A stretch of 64,000 nucleotides of DNA from Acinetobacter bereziniae LMG 1003 = CIP 70.12 (GCF_000368925.1 NZ_KB849756.1:1587948-1651947), one strand, 5' to 3'. Positions 9,666-18,991 are shown, numbered from the stretch's first letter. The notes: generated from the letters alone by a model not told the origin. Program-made: numbers and translations.

Positions 9666-10601
9666 ATGGCTCAATCCAATATTCCCAAAGACATCGCGGA
9701 CAGCTTAAAAGGCATTTTCACCAATGTAAATTTAGATCGTTTAAGTGAAATTGCCGTTGCACTGATTCTCTGCTTTGTTGGCTTTGTACTGGCGCGTGTT
9801 ATTTCCAATACTTTTATTCGAACTATAGGTGCACGTTTTAATGCACATCAACGTTTGGTGTGGCGCAGAGGTATTTTTTATTTTATTTTCTTGCTGTTTG
9901 TAATTGCCAGTTTAAAAGAAGCAGGATTTAAACTCAGTGTATTTTTAGGTGCAGCAGGGATTTTGACCGTAGCACTGGGTTTCGCCTCACAAACCTCAGC
10001 ATCTAACTTGATCAGTGGATTATTTTTAATCGGTGAAGGTTCTTTTGAAGTCGGTGATACAATCCAAATCACCCTCATTCGTGGGCATACGATTGAAGGT
10101 GAAGTAATTTCCATTGACCTTTTGTCCGTGAAACTTTTAACCATGGACAATGTTTATGTACGCCTACCCAATGAGCAACTGATTCGAGCACCAGTCCATA
10201 ATCTATCAAAATTCCCGATACGACGATTGTCGATCACGGTAGCAATTAATTTTAATGAAAATATTAACAAAGTCCGTGAAGTATTGATTGAGGTCGCCAA
10301 CGATTACCCATTGGTTTTGGCAGATCCTAAACCACGTGTGACTGTGTCCGCGTTTGGTGAATCATCCATTGAAATTTTATTTGCACTTTGGTGTATGCAA
10401 GCCAACTATCTACAAGTTAAAGATGAAATTCATGAGCTGATCCGTAATCGCTTTGTGGAAAATCAAATTGAGATTCCTGTGCCTAAAATTGGTTTTGTGG
10501 ATCGTCCAAATCCAAATGAACCACTGCAAAATGCAGACATTGATGGATATGCCAATCAACAAGATTTAAAGTTAGAGCAAAAACAAGATAAACAGCTTTA
10601 A
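9666..10601 (+). CDS. Small-conductance mechanosensitive channel (MscS family)
   Basis: An inner-membrane channel that opens under membrane tension to release solutes on osmotic downshock. Of 311 residues, about three membrane helices occupy the first 130; the pore helix is the Ala/Gly-rich GAAGILTVALGFASQTSASN, followed by the MscS beta domain (FEVGDTIQI) and a cytoplasmic mixed domain. The C-terminal 30 residues are polar and Gln/Lys-rich. A strong GGATGAGG ribosome site precedes the ATG, and the gene follows the DUF432-like gene by 15 bp, almost certainly as one transcript. Confidence 0.92.
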   Translation: MAQSNIPKDIADSLKGIFTNVNLDRLSEIAVALILCFVGFVLARVISNTFIRTIGARFNAHQRLVWRRGIFYFIFLLFVIASLKEAGFKLSVFLGAAGILTVALGFASQTSASNLISGLFLIGEGSFEVGDTIQITLIRGHTIEGEVISIDLLSVKLLTMDNVYVRLPNEQLIRAPVHNLSKFPIRRLSITVAINFNENINKVREVLIEVANDYPLVLADPKPRVTVSAFGESSIEILFALWCMQANYLQVKDEIHELIRNRFVENQIEIPVPKIGFVDRPNPNEPLQNADIDGYANQQDLKLEQKQDKQL

Positions 10602-10727
10602 AGCTCAATGGGCAGATGAATCCTTGGTATCAAGCATTCATCTGTCCAATTACAAAACCTTCATCAATTTTTAAACAATGAGCTGATAAATTAGTCACTT
10701 CAAAACAACAAAATCGACACAAGCACA

Positions 10728-11168
10728 ATGCAACTCAATCATTATTTAAATTTTGAAGGTCAAACAGAAGCCGCTTTTAACTTTTATAAGTCGTTTTTTG
10801 GTGGAGATTTCTCTTTTTTAAAGCGCTATTCAGAATTGCCTGATGTCCAAGTCCCTGAACAAGAGAAAAATTATATTTTGCACATTTCTTTGCCCATTAA
10901 TGACTTTACTGTATTGATGGGCTCGGATACCACTGAACAGTTCTGTGCACCAAATAGTGCTCCATTCAGCAAAGGAACTAATCATTATATTTCGATTAAT
11001 TTAGAAGCACATGAAGCGGATGAAGCTCAACGATTATTTACAGCACTCTCTGCCAATGGTCAGATTGAAATGGCTTTGGATAAAACGTTTTGGGGTGCTC
11101 TATATGGCGCTTTCACAGATCAGTTTGGTATTCGATGGATGGTAAACTGCCAACTCAATGAAGTTTAA
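10728..11168 (+). CDS. PhnB/YjdN-like VOC (glyoxalase-fold) protein
   Basis: A 146-residue vicinal-oxygen-chelate protein of the PhnB/YjdN (3-demethylubiquinone methyltransferase-like) group. Signatures are YLNFEGQTEAAFNFYKSFFGG at the start, a central MGSDTTEQF and the closing WGALYGAFTDQFGIRWMVN. The group has no agreed reaction despite old methyltransferase names. It is a single gene, 126 bp after mscS and before a rhomboid gene, with no functional hint from its neighbours. Confidence 0.88.
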   Translation: MQLNHYLNFEGQTEAAFNFYKSFFGGDFSFLKRYSELPDVQVPEQEKNYILHISLPINDFTVLMGSDTTEQFCAPNSAPFSKGTNHYISINLEAHEADEAQRLFTALSANGQIEMALDKTFWGALYGAFTDQFGIRWMVNCQLNEV

Positions 11169-11251
11169 TCATCTCATTAAAATATAGCCTATTGATTCGA
11201 CATGATATAGGCTATAGTTTACTCAAGAAAACGACATCATTTATAACAAAT

Positions 11252-11872
11252 ATGATCACAGGGCTTACCCATACACTTCTGATTATTCTCATCACGATTG
11301 CAATTTCTATCATTGCTTGGCAACAACGCAATGTCATGAATCGTTTGATTTTCAATATTTCAGCAATTAAGCATGGTCAATATGATCGCTTTTTAACACA
11401 TGGTTTCATCCACAATGATGGTATGCATTTATTCTTTAATATGTTTACCTTGTATTTCTTTGGACGAAATATTGAATGGTTTTTCCGTGGTTATTTAAGT
11501 GGTATGGGCTTTGTCTTATTTTATTGTAGCGCCATCATTATTGCTGCTATTCCAAGCTATTTGCATCATCGGAATTTAAACTCTTATCGAAGTTTAGGCG
11601 CCTCAGGTGCAGTCAATGCAGTACTGTTTAGTTCGATCTTATTTAATCCTTGGGGCATGATCTATATCTATATTTTACCGGTTCCCGCAATTATTTTTGG
11701 AACAATATATTTGTGCTATAGCATGTATGCGATTCGTTCTGGGCATTCACCACTGATTGACCATCGTGCTCATATTACTGGTGCAATCTATGGTTTCTTA
11801 TTCCCATTACTTTTAGAACCTTCTCTGGGCACAGCATTTTTTTATAAGTTTATTAATTCACCACTATTTTAA
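11252..11872 (+). CDS. Rhomboid-family intramembrane serine protease
   Basis: A six-helix inner-membrane protease. The catalytic Ser is in GASGAVNAVLF and the His in HITGAIYG; HGFIHNDGMHLFFNMFTL is the conserved first-loop and helix-2 His/Asn region. From the ATG at 11252 it has 206 residues. An upstream TTG at 11192 would add 20 residues, but neither start has a clear ribosome site, and the chosen one starts directly before the first membrane helix. The substrate is unknown. Confidence 0.9.
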   Translation: MITGLTHTLLIILITIAISIIAWQQRNVMNRLIFNISAIKHGQYDRFLTHGFIHNDGMHLFFNMFTLYFFGRNIEWFFRGYLSGMGFVLFYCSAIIIAAIPSYLHHRNLNSYRSLGASGAVNAVLFSSILFNPWGMIYIYILPVPAIIFGTIYLCYSMYAIRSGHSPLIDHRAHITGAIYGFLFPLLLEPSLGTAFFYKFINSPLF

Positions 11873-11913
11873 ATTTTGCATTCACTCACTGATGTCTAAG
11901 CTATGGTTAAGCT

Positions 11914-12267
11914 TTAGACATCAATATTGGAAAATTGCGCAATAATTGTGAGACCAACAGTAATAAAAGCAATCCCGACCCAGCCAGCTAAATCAATATT
12001 TTGACCTAAAAATGTCTTGGCTAATAACGCAGTGGCGATCACCCCAAGCCCAGACCATAAAACATATAGAATTCCAGCTTGCATAAATTTCAACGCATAA
12101 GCAGCACATGCAAAAGAAATGATATACAAAACTAGAGCGATGCCTTGATCAAATTTATTGACCAGACCATTGCCTTTAGCAGAATAAAATGTGGATAGAA
12201 CATCAGTCGCAATTGCGATCAACAGCCAAAATACCCCAGGATTAATTTTTGCAAGTAAGAAAGACAT
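11914..12267 (-). CDS. Small multidrug resistance (SMR/EmrE-like) transporter with Asp at the key acidic site
   Basis: A four-helix drug/metabolite transporter of the SMR type, 117 aa. The WSGLGV motif of helix 3 is conserved (W71). In helix 1, the position of the proton- and drug-binding Glu14 of EmrE is occupied by Asp (D22 in IAIATDVLST). Glu is close to invariant in multidrug SMR proteins, so this member may carry a different substrate or work at a different pH. It is a single gene; a strong terminator of the next gene lies upstream. Confidence 0.85.
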   Translation of the reverse strand: MSFLLAKINPGVFWLLIAIATDVLSTFYSAKGNGLVNKFDQGIALVLYIISFACAAYALKFMQAGILYVLWSGLGVIATALLAKTFLGQNIDLAGWVGIAFITVGLTIIAQFSNIDV

Positions 12268-12345
12268 TGTCGTTTTAGTTCAAATCATCATCGTCAAATT
12301 TTATCTTGAGTAAACCTCAACAACCAGCAGAATCTTTGGATAAAT

Positions 12346-12375
12346 AAAAAGGTGAATCCCTCGATTCACCTTTTT
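12346..12375 (-). terminator. Rho-independent terminator after the DODA-type dioxygenase gene
   Basis: AAAAAGGTGAATC and GATTCACCTTTTT form a 13-bp stem with a 4-nt loop, T-runs on both strands. It lies 19 bp after the minus-strand dioxygenase stop codon. Confidence 0.85.
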
Positions 12376-12393
12376 AGGTTTGAATTTTAAAAA

Positions 12394-13260
12394 CTATGCT
12401 TGATCCAACCTAAATGATGTCATGGTCAAAGAACCTGCTACGGCTTGATCATTAAAAATACTCAGCTGATCATTTTCTTCCTGTAAACCTAAAGCATATA
12501 ACATTGGATAATAGTGATCTGGTGTTGGAATCGACAATAAAAATTCAGGACCCTGCTTTTGCCAATCAATCAATGCTTGATGATTATGACTTAACAAAAA
12601 ATTCTTCATTTTTGCATCTGCTTCTAAAGCCCAATCATAACCAAAGTGACCATCAAATTTGTCAAAAGCAACTTTTCTAAGGTTATGGACCAAATTACCA
12701 CTCGCAACAATCAAAACACCTTTACGGCGCAATTGAGCTAGTTCTTTTGCCAAATCATAATGATATTGTGCATCCTGACTGTAGTCGATACTCAACTGTA
12801 CGACGGGAATATTGGCTTGTGGAAATACATGACATAACACCGCCCATGTTCCATGATCCAAGCCCCACGTATGATCATGATGAACTTCAACACGATGAAT
12901 CGCAGCAGTTGTTTCTTCAACCAGTGCTTTATTTCCAGAAGCAGGATATTGCATATCAAATAATGCTTGAGGAAAGCCACCAAAATCATGAATCGTTTTG
13001 GGTTGTTGCATGGCAGTAACTGCTGTAACACCCTGTGTAAGCCAATGTGCAGAAATACATAAAATTGCTGTCGGTTGTGTCTCCATTTCAGCACCAATAC
13101 GATTCCACGAACGTGTAAAATCATTGGTTTGAATGGCATTCATTGGAGAACCATGCCCAAGAAACAATACAGGCATGACTTCAGTATTCGGTAAAGTTGC
13201 ATTCCAACCTTTGAGTAACGATAAATCACCTGTTGTTTGATTGAGCATTTCATTCACCAT
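12394..13260 (-). CDS. ygiD: DODA-type extradiol ring-cleavage dioxygenase (YgiD family)
   Basis: A class III extradiol dioxygenase of the 4,5-DOPA dioxygenase group, expected to cleave catecholic rings using a bound metal. His ligands are visible in FLGHGSPMNAI (H36), ISAHWL (H72) and the HDHTWGLDHGTW stretch. Length (288 aa) is a little above E. coli YgiD (about 260-270), the extra being at the N terminus. The real substrate is unknown. It is monocistronic, bounded by its own terminator. Confidence 0.88.
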   Translation of the reverse strand: MVNEMLNQTTGDLSLLKGWNATLPNTEVMPVLFLGHGSPMNAIQTNDFTRSWNRIGAEMETQPTAILCISAHWLTQGVTAVTAMQQPKTIHDFGGFPQALFDMQYPASGNKALVEETTAAIHRVEVHHDHTWGLDHGTWAVLCHVFPQANIPVVQLSIDYSQDAQYHYDLAKELAQLRRKGVLIVASGNLVHNLRKVAFDKFDGHFGYDWALEADAKMKNFLLSHNHQALIDWQKQGPEFLLSIPTPDHYYPMLYALGLQEENDQLSIFNDQAVAGSLTMTSFRLDQA

Positions 13261-13429
13261 AATAAATCTTTATTTCATTATGTGATCTTTCAATTCGGTA
13301 AAACAGCGACTTTTACAGCATACAACATTGCAAAAATGCAACGATCAATTTAAATTCCTGATTTAACTTTGAACATAGTTTTAGTCGGCATGAAAGCATT
13401 CATGTTTAATAATTCGACCAATCATCCAG

Positions 13430-13456
13430 AAAAAAGCCGAACATATGTTCGGCTTT
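13430..13456 (-). terminator. Terminator of the cysI-DUF934 operon
   Basis: A perfect 24-bp palindrome (13433-13456), each arm AAAGCCGAACAT, followed on the minus strand by a T-run. It lies 28 bp after the DUF934 stop codon. Confidence 0.9.
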
Positions 13457-13483
13457 CTAATTCAAAATCAATGCTTAAAATAA

Positions 13484-13969
13484 TCAAGCGCCGGTTTGAT
13501 AATGCGCTTTCGGTACTGCTGTAGAGGCTTGATAAGGGTGAGTAAAATCACCTAAACCAGCAGCAGCTTCTTGAATATCTTTACCTTCTTTAATTACAAA
13601 GGTATCAAAACCTGAACGCTTCATATAATTCAAAACGTCTTTAAATACATCACCAGTTGCACGAAGCTCACCTTGGTAACCTTGGCGACGCAATAATGCC
13701 GCAAAGGAATAACCACGACCATCATTAAACCCTGCAAAATCAATAAAGATTGCATCTAACTGATCAAGCGGAAACTGGTTAGTTTCTGGCGAAGCATCCA
13801 CAGTGATCAATAGCGCTTTTTTACCTGTTACATTGGCAAGCTGATCCAACTGTTCAACAGTCAACAATACATCACCTTGAGGTAACACACCATCCTCACC
13901 AATAATTTGATAAGTATTGTCTGCAATAGAGCCATCTTTAGAGAGGACTTGAAGTGCGGTATTAAGCAT
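13484..13969 (-). CDS. DUF934 protein, sulfite-reductase partner
   Basis: A 161-residue DUF934 family protein. The start is the ATG at 13969, which overlaps the last codons of cysI (ATGCTTAA, 8 bp), showing tight translational coupling. The family is nearly always found directly after the sulfite reductase hemoprotein gene in proteobacteria and is presumed to help assimilatory sulfite reduction; its activity is not known to me. An alternative longer frame to 14047 lies wholly inside cysI and is unlikely. Confidence 0.88.
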   Translation of the reverse strand: MLNTALQVLSKDGSIADNTYQIIGEDGVLPQGDVLLTVEQLDQLANVTGKKALLITVDASPETNQFPLDQLDAIFIDFAGFNDGRGYSFAALLRRQGYQGELRATGDVFKDVLNYMKRSGFDTFVIKEGKDIQEAAAGLGDFTHPYQASTAVPKAHYQTGA

Positions 13970-15605
13970 ATGCACGCTCCTTAAATGGTTTAATGCCGAC
14001 ACGGCGGTAAGTTTCAATAAATGCTTCACCTTCATTACGAAGATCAAGGTAAGTATTTAAAATTTCATCAATAATATCAGGTACAGCTTCCGCAGCAAAT
14101 GATGGTCCTAAAATGTCACCAATTGAAGCATCGTGGTCTGCGTTTCCGCCCAAAGTAATTTGATAGAATTCCGCACCTTTTTTATCTACACCTAAAATAC
14201 CGATATTACCGACATGGTGGTGACCACAAGCATTCATACAACCTGAAATATTCAAGTCAATATGACCTAAATTATAAACTGTATCTAAATCATCAAAACG
14301 GCGTGTAATCGCTTCAGAAATTGGAATCGATTTCGCATTCGCCAAAGAACAGAAGTCACCACCCGGACAGCAAATAATATCGGTAATAAAGCCAATATGT
14401 GCACGAGCCAAATTGTTCTTTTCAAGAACTTGCCACAATTCAAATAAATCTTTTTGCGGAACATCCACCAATGAAATATTTTGTTCGTGCGTAGTACGCA
14501 ACTCGCCAAAAGTATATTTGTCTGCAAGATCTGCAATCAAATTCATTTCTTCAACAGTCATATCACCCGGTGCAATACCTGCACGTTTGAGTGAAATGGT
14601 GACAATACGATAACCAGCCACTTTATGTGCATTGGTATTGATATTGAACCAATGCTTGAATTTTGGATATTCAGCAAATAAGGCACTAAAGTCTTCATCC
14701 GCATAATCTTGATAATCAAACGGCATGAATTCTTGATCTAATTTTTCTAAGATCTCGGGTTGTACTTTCAATGTTTTGATGGTTTCAGCAAACTCAGCTT
14801 CCACTTTTTCAGCAAACACTTCAGGTGTTAATGCTTTCACCAAAATTTTAATACGTGCTTTGTATTTATTGTCACGGCGACCATGTAAGTTATATACACG
14901 AAGTACTGCTTCCAAATATGCAATTAAATCTTCACGTGGTAACCATTCACGAATCATTGAACCAATGATCGGTGTACGTCCTAAACCGCCACCGACTTTG
15001 ATTTTATAACCCAATTCACCCGCTTCATTTCGAGTTAAATATACACCGATATCATGGAATGAAGTTGCAGCACGATCAATTTCTTCAAGTGCAGACACTG
15101 CAATTTTGAATTTACGTGGTAAGAATGCAAATTCAGGATGGAATGTCGACCATTGACGAATCAATTCACAAGTTGGGCGTGGGTCGGCAATTTCTCCAGC
15201 CACAACGCCAGCATATTGATCAGTAGTTGTATTACGAATACAGTTTCCTGAGGTTTGAATGGCATGCATTTGAACAGAAGCAAGACCTTCAAGCATATCA
15301 GGAACGTTTTCCAGTGCAGGCCAGTTAAACTGAATATTCTGACGTGTTGAAACATGCGCATAGCCACGGTCGTATTCTTTAGCAAGTTCAGCAACTTTGC
15401 GCAATTGTTTAGAATTCATTAAACCGTAAGGTACAGCGATACGTAGCATTGGCGCATAACGCTGCACGTATAAACCATTTTGTAAGCGTAAAGGACGATA
15501 CTCATCTTCAGTGAGTTTTCCAGCTAAATAACGTTCCGTTTGATCACGGAATTGTGCAACACGTTCGTTGATCAGTTGCTGATCAAAATCAGTATATAAA
15601 TACAT
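13962..15605 (-). CDS. cysI: Sulfite/nitrite reductase hemoprotein (siroheme and 4Fe-4S)
   Basis: The beta subunit of assimilatory sulfite reductase, reducing sulfite to sulfide for cysteine synthesis. The two-repeat ferredoxin-like plus 4Fe-4S architecture is clear: TSGNCIRNTTTDQYAG in the first half, and the cluster and siroheme ligands in CCPGGDFC and SGCMNACGHHHVGNIG. Length (547 aa) is normal. The following DUF934 gene overlaps it by 8 bp. There is no good ribosome site before the ATG; a TATAAT-like -10 at 15626-15631 would leave a very short leader. CysB control is likely by family but not seen. Confidence 0.93.
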   Translation of the reverse strand: MYLYTDFDQQLINERVAQFRDQTERYLAGKLTEDEYRPLRLQNGLYVQRYAPMLRIAVPYGLMNSKQLRKVAELAKEYDRGYAHVSTRQNIQFNWPALENVPDMLEGLASVQMHAIQTSGNCIRNTTTDQYAGVVAGEIADPRPTCELIRQWSTFHPEFAFLPRKFKIAVSALEEIDRAATSFHDIGVYLTRNEAGELGYKIKVGGGLGRTPIIGSMIREWLPREDLIAYLEAVLRVYNLHGRRDNKYKARIKILVKALTPEVFAEKVEAEFAETIKTLKVQPEILEKLDQEFMPFDYQDYADEDFSALFAEYPKFKHWFNINTNAHKVAGYRIVTISLKRAGIAPGDMTVEEMNLIADLADKYTFGELRTTHEQNISLVDVPQKDLFELWQVLEKNNLARAHIGFITDIICCPGGDFCSLANAKSIPISEAITRRFDDLDTVYNLGHIDLNISGCMNACGHHHVGNIGILGVDKKGAEFYQITLGGNADHDASIGDILGPSFAAEAVPDIIDEILNTYLDLRNEGEAFIETYRRVGIKPFKERAYA

Positions 15606-15952
15606 GGCGTACAGCTAGTAGTTTCATTATAACGATGGACAATATAACGAGTATTGATCTATCAAAGAAATGCTTTTTTTCCATATTTTATAGCGGTTTT
15701 ATTGATAAGCATCCTCCAGGGATTGAATTGGCAAGACTTCGCTTAATATCCTCAGCGTTATAATGCATTTGATGTTTTTCTTCATTACTTATCTTTATTT
15801 AAGATAATAAAAAAAGAGCATAGATTCTATGCCCTTTTTAACTGATTGAAGACTTATTAAAAGAGGATTAACCATGAAGCAATTTAAATACTTGAGTTAA
15901 ACACATGATCATCTCTTGGATTCACTCGTAGATAAAGATTTAAAGAGCTAAT
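15606..15952. other. Intergenic region between cysI and a small gene
   Basis: No convincing coding sequence. It holds the presumed cysI promoter (minus-strand TATAAT-like box at 15626-15631, no good -35, as often for activator-dependent promoters) and the terminator at 15820-15849. Confidence 0.6.
15820..15849 (-). terminator. Terminator after the small 64-aa gene
   Basis: GCATAGA and TCTATGC form a stem flanked by A and T runs; the longer T-run is on the minus strand. It lies about 100 bp after the small gene and may work both ways. Confidence 0.65.
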
Positions 15953-16147
15953 TTAGGATTGGTCATCCGAGCTTTGCTGTTCAGTATCATTTTCCAGTTT
16001 ATTTTCAGCAATTTTTGCAGCTTCATATCCTGCAAATGCACCTGCCGCTTTTTCTAAAAATCCAGCATCAGGATCTAATTTATCAACACCTTGCTCAGCA
16101 ATTACAGCACCTGCAATTTTACCCAATTCATCTAATAATCCGCTCAT
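15953..16147 (-). CDS. Small conserved-looking protein of unknown function
   Basis: A 64-residue protein starting MSGLLDELGKIAGAV. A GGAG ribosome site sits 8 nt before the ATG at 16147, which is why I prefer it over longer frames to 16207. The first 45 residues are Ala/Gly-rich and weakly helical (EKAAGAFAGYEAAKIAENK), and the tail is acidic and Ser/Gln-rich. I recognise no domain, signal peptide or Cys. It looks like a genuine small gene because of the ribosome site and downstream terminator. Confidence 0.6.
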   Translation of the reverse strand: MSGLLDELGKIAGAVIAEQGVDKLDPDAGFLEKAAGAFAGYEAAKIAENKLENDTEQQSSDDQS

Positions 16148-16347
16148 TGCATACACTCCACAGTGTTTTGTTTGAGTTCTCATTGTATTCAGTCTCATGT
16201 TCAACATTGCGGAGACTTTGTTGTATAAACAACAGGCTTATGCGTAAGTACTGCAAAGAATTATATTGTTTGTTGCTAATTAAACCACTGTTAATCTTTT
16301 AAGGCTGAAATACTGCGCCATTTCGATGAATCAAATCGCGTTTACTG

Positions 16348-16878
16348 TTAAATCGTCAAGTAGGTATTTTCCCACGTACTTTCACAGAATTGACTTAAAT
16401 CTGTTTTCGTATCTACTTCAATCAATTCAACATAGCGACCATGTACATGATCAATTGCAATACAATCATCGATATCTAAAACCCGATCTGTGTGCTGCTT
16501 TTGCCAATGGTTGGCAAAATGCTGTTTGCCCTTGCTTTTTGCTTCACTGGCATCTTGGGCGACAACAAGAACATAACGATGCAACTCTCCAAACTCATTT
16601 ACATCGTAGCCACCTAGGTTAATTAACCACAACTTAGCGTCTAATAGATTCGGTTGAGCATCACTAAAACGGATCTGATATGTCTTATTTTCAAACTCAA
16701 TGACTTGTAGCTTTTGCCAAGCATCAATATGCAAACCTTGTTGTTCACCAAACCACGCATTTTTTAATTGAGGATAAATTTCTTCAAGTGTGTCTCCAAC
16801 AGCCAAAACGACATCATGGACTTCTGTATTGGCACGTGCATGGCGACCACCCAACATAACGATAAATAAACTAGACAT
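16348..16878 (-). CDS. DUF1543 domain protein
   Basis: A 176-residue soluble protein whose opening SSLFIVMLGGRHARANTEVHD and central LWLINLGGYDVNEFGELHRY are typical of DUF1543. No reaction is known for the family. The start is set at the ATG at 16878; three codons upstream is a TTG. It follows the CPBP protease gene by 17 bp, so the two are probably co-transcribed. Confidence 0.8.
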   Translation of the reverse strand: MSSLFIVMLGGRHARANTEVHDVVLAVGDTLEEIYPQLKNAWFGEQQGLHIDAWQKLQVIEFENKTYQIRFSDAQPNLLDAKLWLINLGGYDVNEFGELHRYVLVVAQDASEAKSKGKQHFANHWQKQHTDRVLDIDDCIAIDHVHGRYVELIEVDTKTDLSQFCESTWENTYLTI

Positions 16879-16895
16879 ATGCAACAACTAAATAA

Positions 16896-17615
16896 CTAAG
16901 TGAATGTTTGAATAAGTTTTAATAGTAAAATCCCACCCACAGATAATACCGCATTATTGAGAAAATGAATGAGTAACACATGCCATATATTTCTTGTGCA
17001 TAAGTAGATCAAGTTTAAAAATAATCCTGCACTCATAAAGCTGATTGTTGCGACTAGGTTCCCATCAAAATTATAATAATGAATCAAACCAAATAAAATC
17101 GAATTCAGCATGATCAAAACCATGCGCCATAACCACGGCTGAATAAATAGTTTTTGTAATAAGGTATAGCGGAACACGATATCTTCTAAAAGTGCAGTAA
17201 ATAAAGGTCCAAAGCTGATGAGTAACAAACTCAGAAAAGCAATTTTTTCAGGATCAATAAATGGTCTTTCTTCGTGACTTTCACTCACAGGAAGAAATTG
17301 ACGTGTGAGTGAGATAATCACTTGTAAGCATATTGCACCCACCACAACCAATATACTTGAACGCCAAAAAGCCTGTTGATATTTTTTCCAATGCGTAAAC
17401 AACATATCCTTATATAAGCAGCACACTAAAATAAACAGTACGCCTCTTAAAATAGTATCGCCCAAACTGACAGCTATCGAGATTCCAAATATTTTTTCTA
17501 AAATAAGACCATTTATAACAATCAATGGGAGAATAGAAACGGCAAAAGTGTCTTTCCATCCCCAGATAATTTTTTCAGGGAAGTTTTCAGCCCAAACTTT
17601 TTGTAAAAAATGCAT
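16896..17615 (-). CDS. CPBP (CAAX-like) intramembrane metalloprotease
   Basis: A multi-spanning inner-membrane protein with ABI/CPBP motifs: ALLEDIVFRY (motif 1, here Glu-Asp rather than the usual Glu-Glu), FGLIHYYN (motif 2) and LIHFLNNAVLS (motif 3). Family members are putative glutamyl or metallo-proteases, and some protect against bacteriocins. The ATG at 17615 gives 239 aa; a TTG two codons earlier is possible. It is upstream of the DUF1543 gene in the same direction. Confidence 0.83.
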   Translation of the reverse strand: MHFLQKVWAENFPEKIIWGWKDTFAVSILPLIVINGLILEKIFGISIAVSLGDTILRGVLFILVCCLYKDMLFTHWKKYQQAFWRSSILVVVGAICLQVIISLTRQFLPVSESHEERPFIDPEKIAFLSLLLISFGPLFTALLEDIVFRYTLLQKLFIQPWLWRMVLIMLNSILFGLIHYYNFDGNLVATISFMSAGLFLNLIYLCTRNIWHVLLIHFLNNAVLSVGGILLLKLIQTFT

Positions 17616-17703
17616 AACCAAGATAATCTTTTATTTTTAGTAGATTTTGCGCAAAAGAACGTAAATTCCAAATACTGTGTATAGAGTGCTTATCATCAAG
17701 ATA

Positions 17704-17731
17704 TAAAAAAGCCCCTTATAAAAGAGGCTTT
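17704..17731 (-). terminator. Terminator of trpFB
   Basis: On the minus strand, AAGCCTCTT pairs with AAGGGGCTT (one G-U pair), then a T-run follows. It lies about 20 bp after the trpB stop codon. Confidence 0.85.
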
Positions 17732-17749
17732 CCAAATAAAAATGATGAA

Positions 17750-18991
17750 TTACATTTCCACCATTTCCACACCATCAATACGCGCCACAGTCATTAAATC
17801 TTTATCACCACGACCTGATACAGTTGCGATAATAATTTGATCTTTTGACATCGTTGGTGCCAGCTTAGTGACATAAGCCATCGCATGTGAACTTTCCAAT
17901 GCAGGAATAATTCCTTCAATATGGGTCAAATCACGGAAACCTTGTAAAGCTTCTGTATCGTTAATTGGCACATAATTTACACGATGCATATCTTTCAAGA
18001 AACTATGTTCAGGTCCTACACCTGGATAGTCCAAACCAGCTGAAATTGAATGTGTTTCAATAATTTGACCTTGTTCATCAGACATTAAGTAAGTTCGGTT
18101 ACCATGTAGAACACCAACGTGACCTGCATTAAGTGGTGCTGAATGTTTACCTGTTTCTACACCCAGACCAGCAGCTTCAACGCCATACATTTTCACATCT
18201 GGATCATTTAAGAATGGGTAGAACAAGCCCATCGCATTTGAACCACCACCCACACATGCAACCAAGGCATCAGGTAAACGACCTGCCTGCTGTTGAATTT
18301 GTTGACGTGCTTCACGACCTATAATCGACTGAAAATCACGTACCAATTGTGGATACGGATGCGGACCTGCAACTGTACCAATGACATAATAAGTTGAGTC
18401 AACATTGGTGACCCAATCTCGCATTGCTTCGTTCATGGCATCTTTTAATGTTTTAGAGCCACTTTCTACAGGAACAACAGTTGCTCCGAGCAAACGCATA
18501 CGATAGACATTCATCGCCTGACGTTTAACATCTTCAGCACCCATAAAGACAACGCATTCGAGACCTAAACGTGCTGCGATGGTTGCTGTTGCAACACCAT
18601 GTTGCCCCGCACCTGTTTCTGCAATAATACGTTTCTTTCCAGAAAGCTTCGCCAATAATGCCTGACCGATGGTATTGTTGACCTTGTGCGAGCCTGTATG
18701 ATTCAAGTCTTCACGTTTAAGATAAATCTGCGCACCACCCAACTCTTTCGACCATCGTTCAGCATAATACAAAGGACTAGGGCGTCCTACATAATAAGCG
18801 AGATCACGGTCGAATTCTGCCAAAAACTGAGCATCATCTTTCATACGGAAATAGAGCTTCTCTAAATCCTCTAAAGCTGCCATTAAAGTTTCTGACACAA
18901 AACGTCCGCCATGGATACCAAAATGCCCGTTTTGATCTGGGAATTGGGTATAGTCAATCACACTATTTTGTTGATTACTTTGCTGATCCAC
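17750..18991 (-). CDS. trpB: Tryptophan synthase beta chain
   Basis: A PLP enzyme joining indole and L-serine to make tryptophan, normally in an alpha2beta2 complex with TrpA. The 413-residue length is usual. The PLP lysine is in NHTGSHKVNN, the phosphate-binding loop is GGGSNAMG, and the LKREDLNHTG stretch is typical. The start overlaps the end of trpF by 17 bp. trpA is not in the downstream position, because a terminator follows immediately. Confidence 0.97.
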   Translation of the reverse strand: MDQQSNQQNSVIDYTQFPDQNGHFGIHGGRFVSETLMAALEDLEKLYFRMKDDAQFLAEFDRDLAYYVGRPSPLYYAERWSKELGGAQIYLKREDLNHTGSHKVNNTIGQALLAKLSGKKRIIAETGAGQHGVATATIAARLGLECVVFMGAEDVKRQAMNVYRMRLLGATVVPVESGSKTLKDAMNEAMRDWVTNVDSTYYVIGTVAGPHPYPQLVRDFQSIIGREARQQIQQQAGRLPDALVACVGGGSNAMGLFYPFLNDPDVKMYGVEAAGLGVETGKHSAPLNAGHVGVLHGNRTYLMSDEQGQIIETHSISAGLDYPGVGPEHSFLKDMHRVNYVPINDTEALQGFRDLTHIEGIIPALESSHAMAYVTKLAPTMSKDQIIIATVSGRGDKDLMTVARIDGVEMVEM

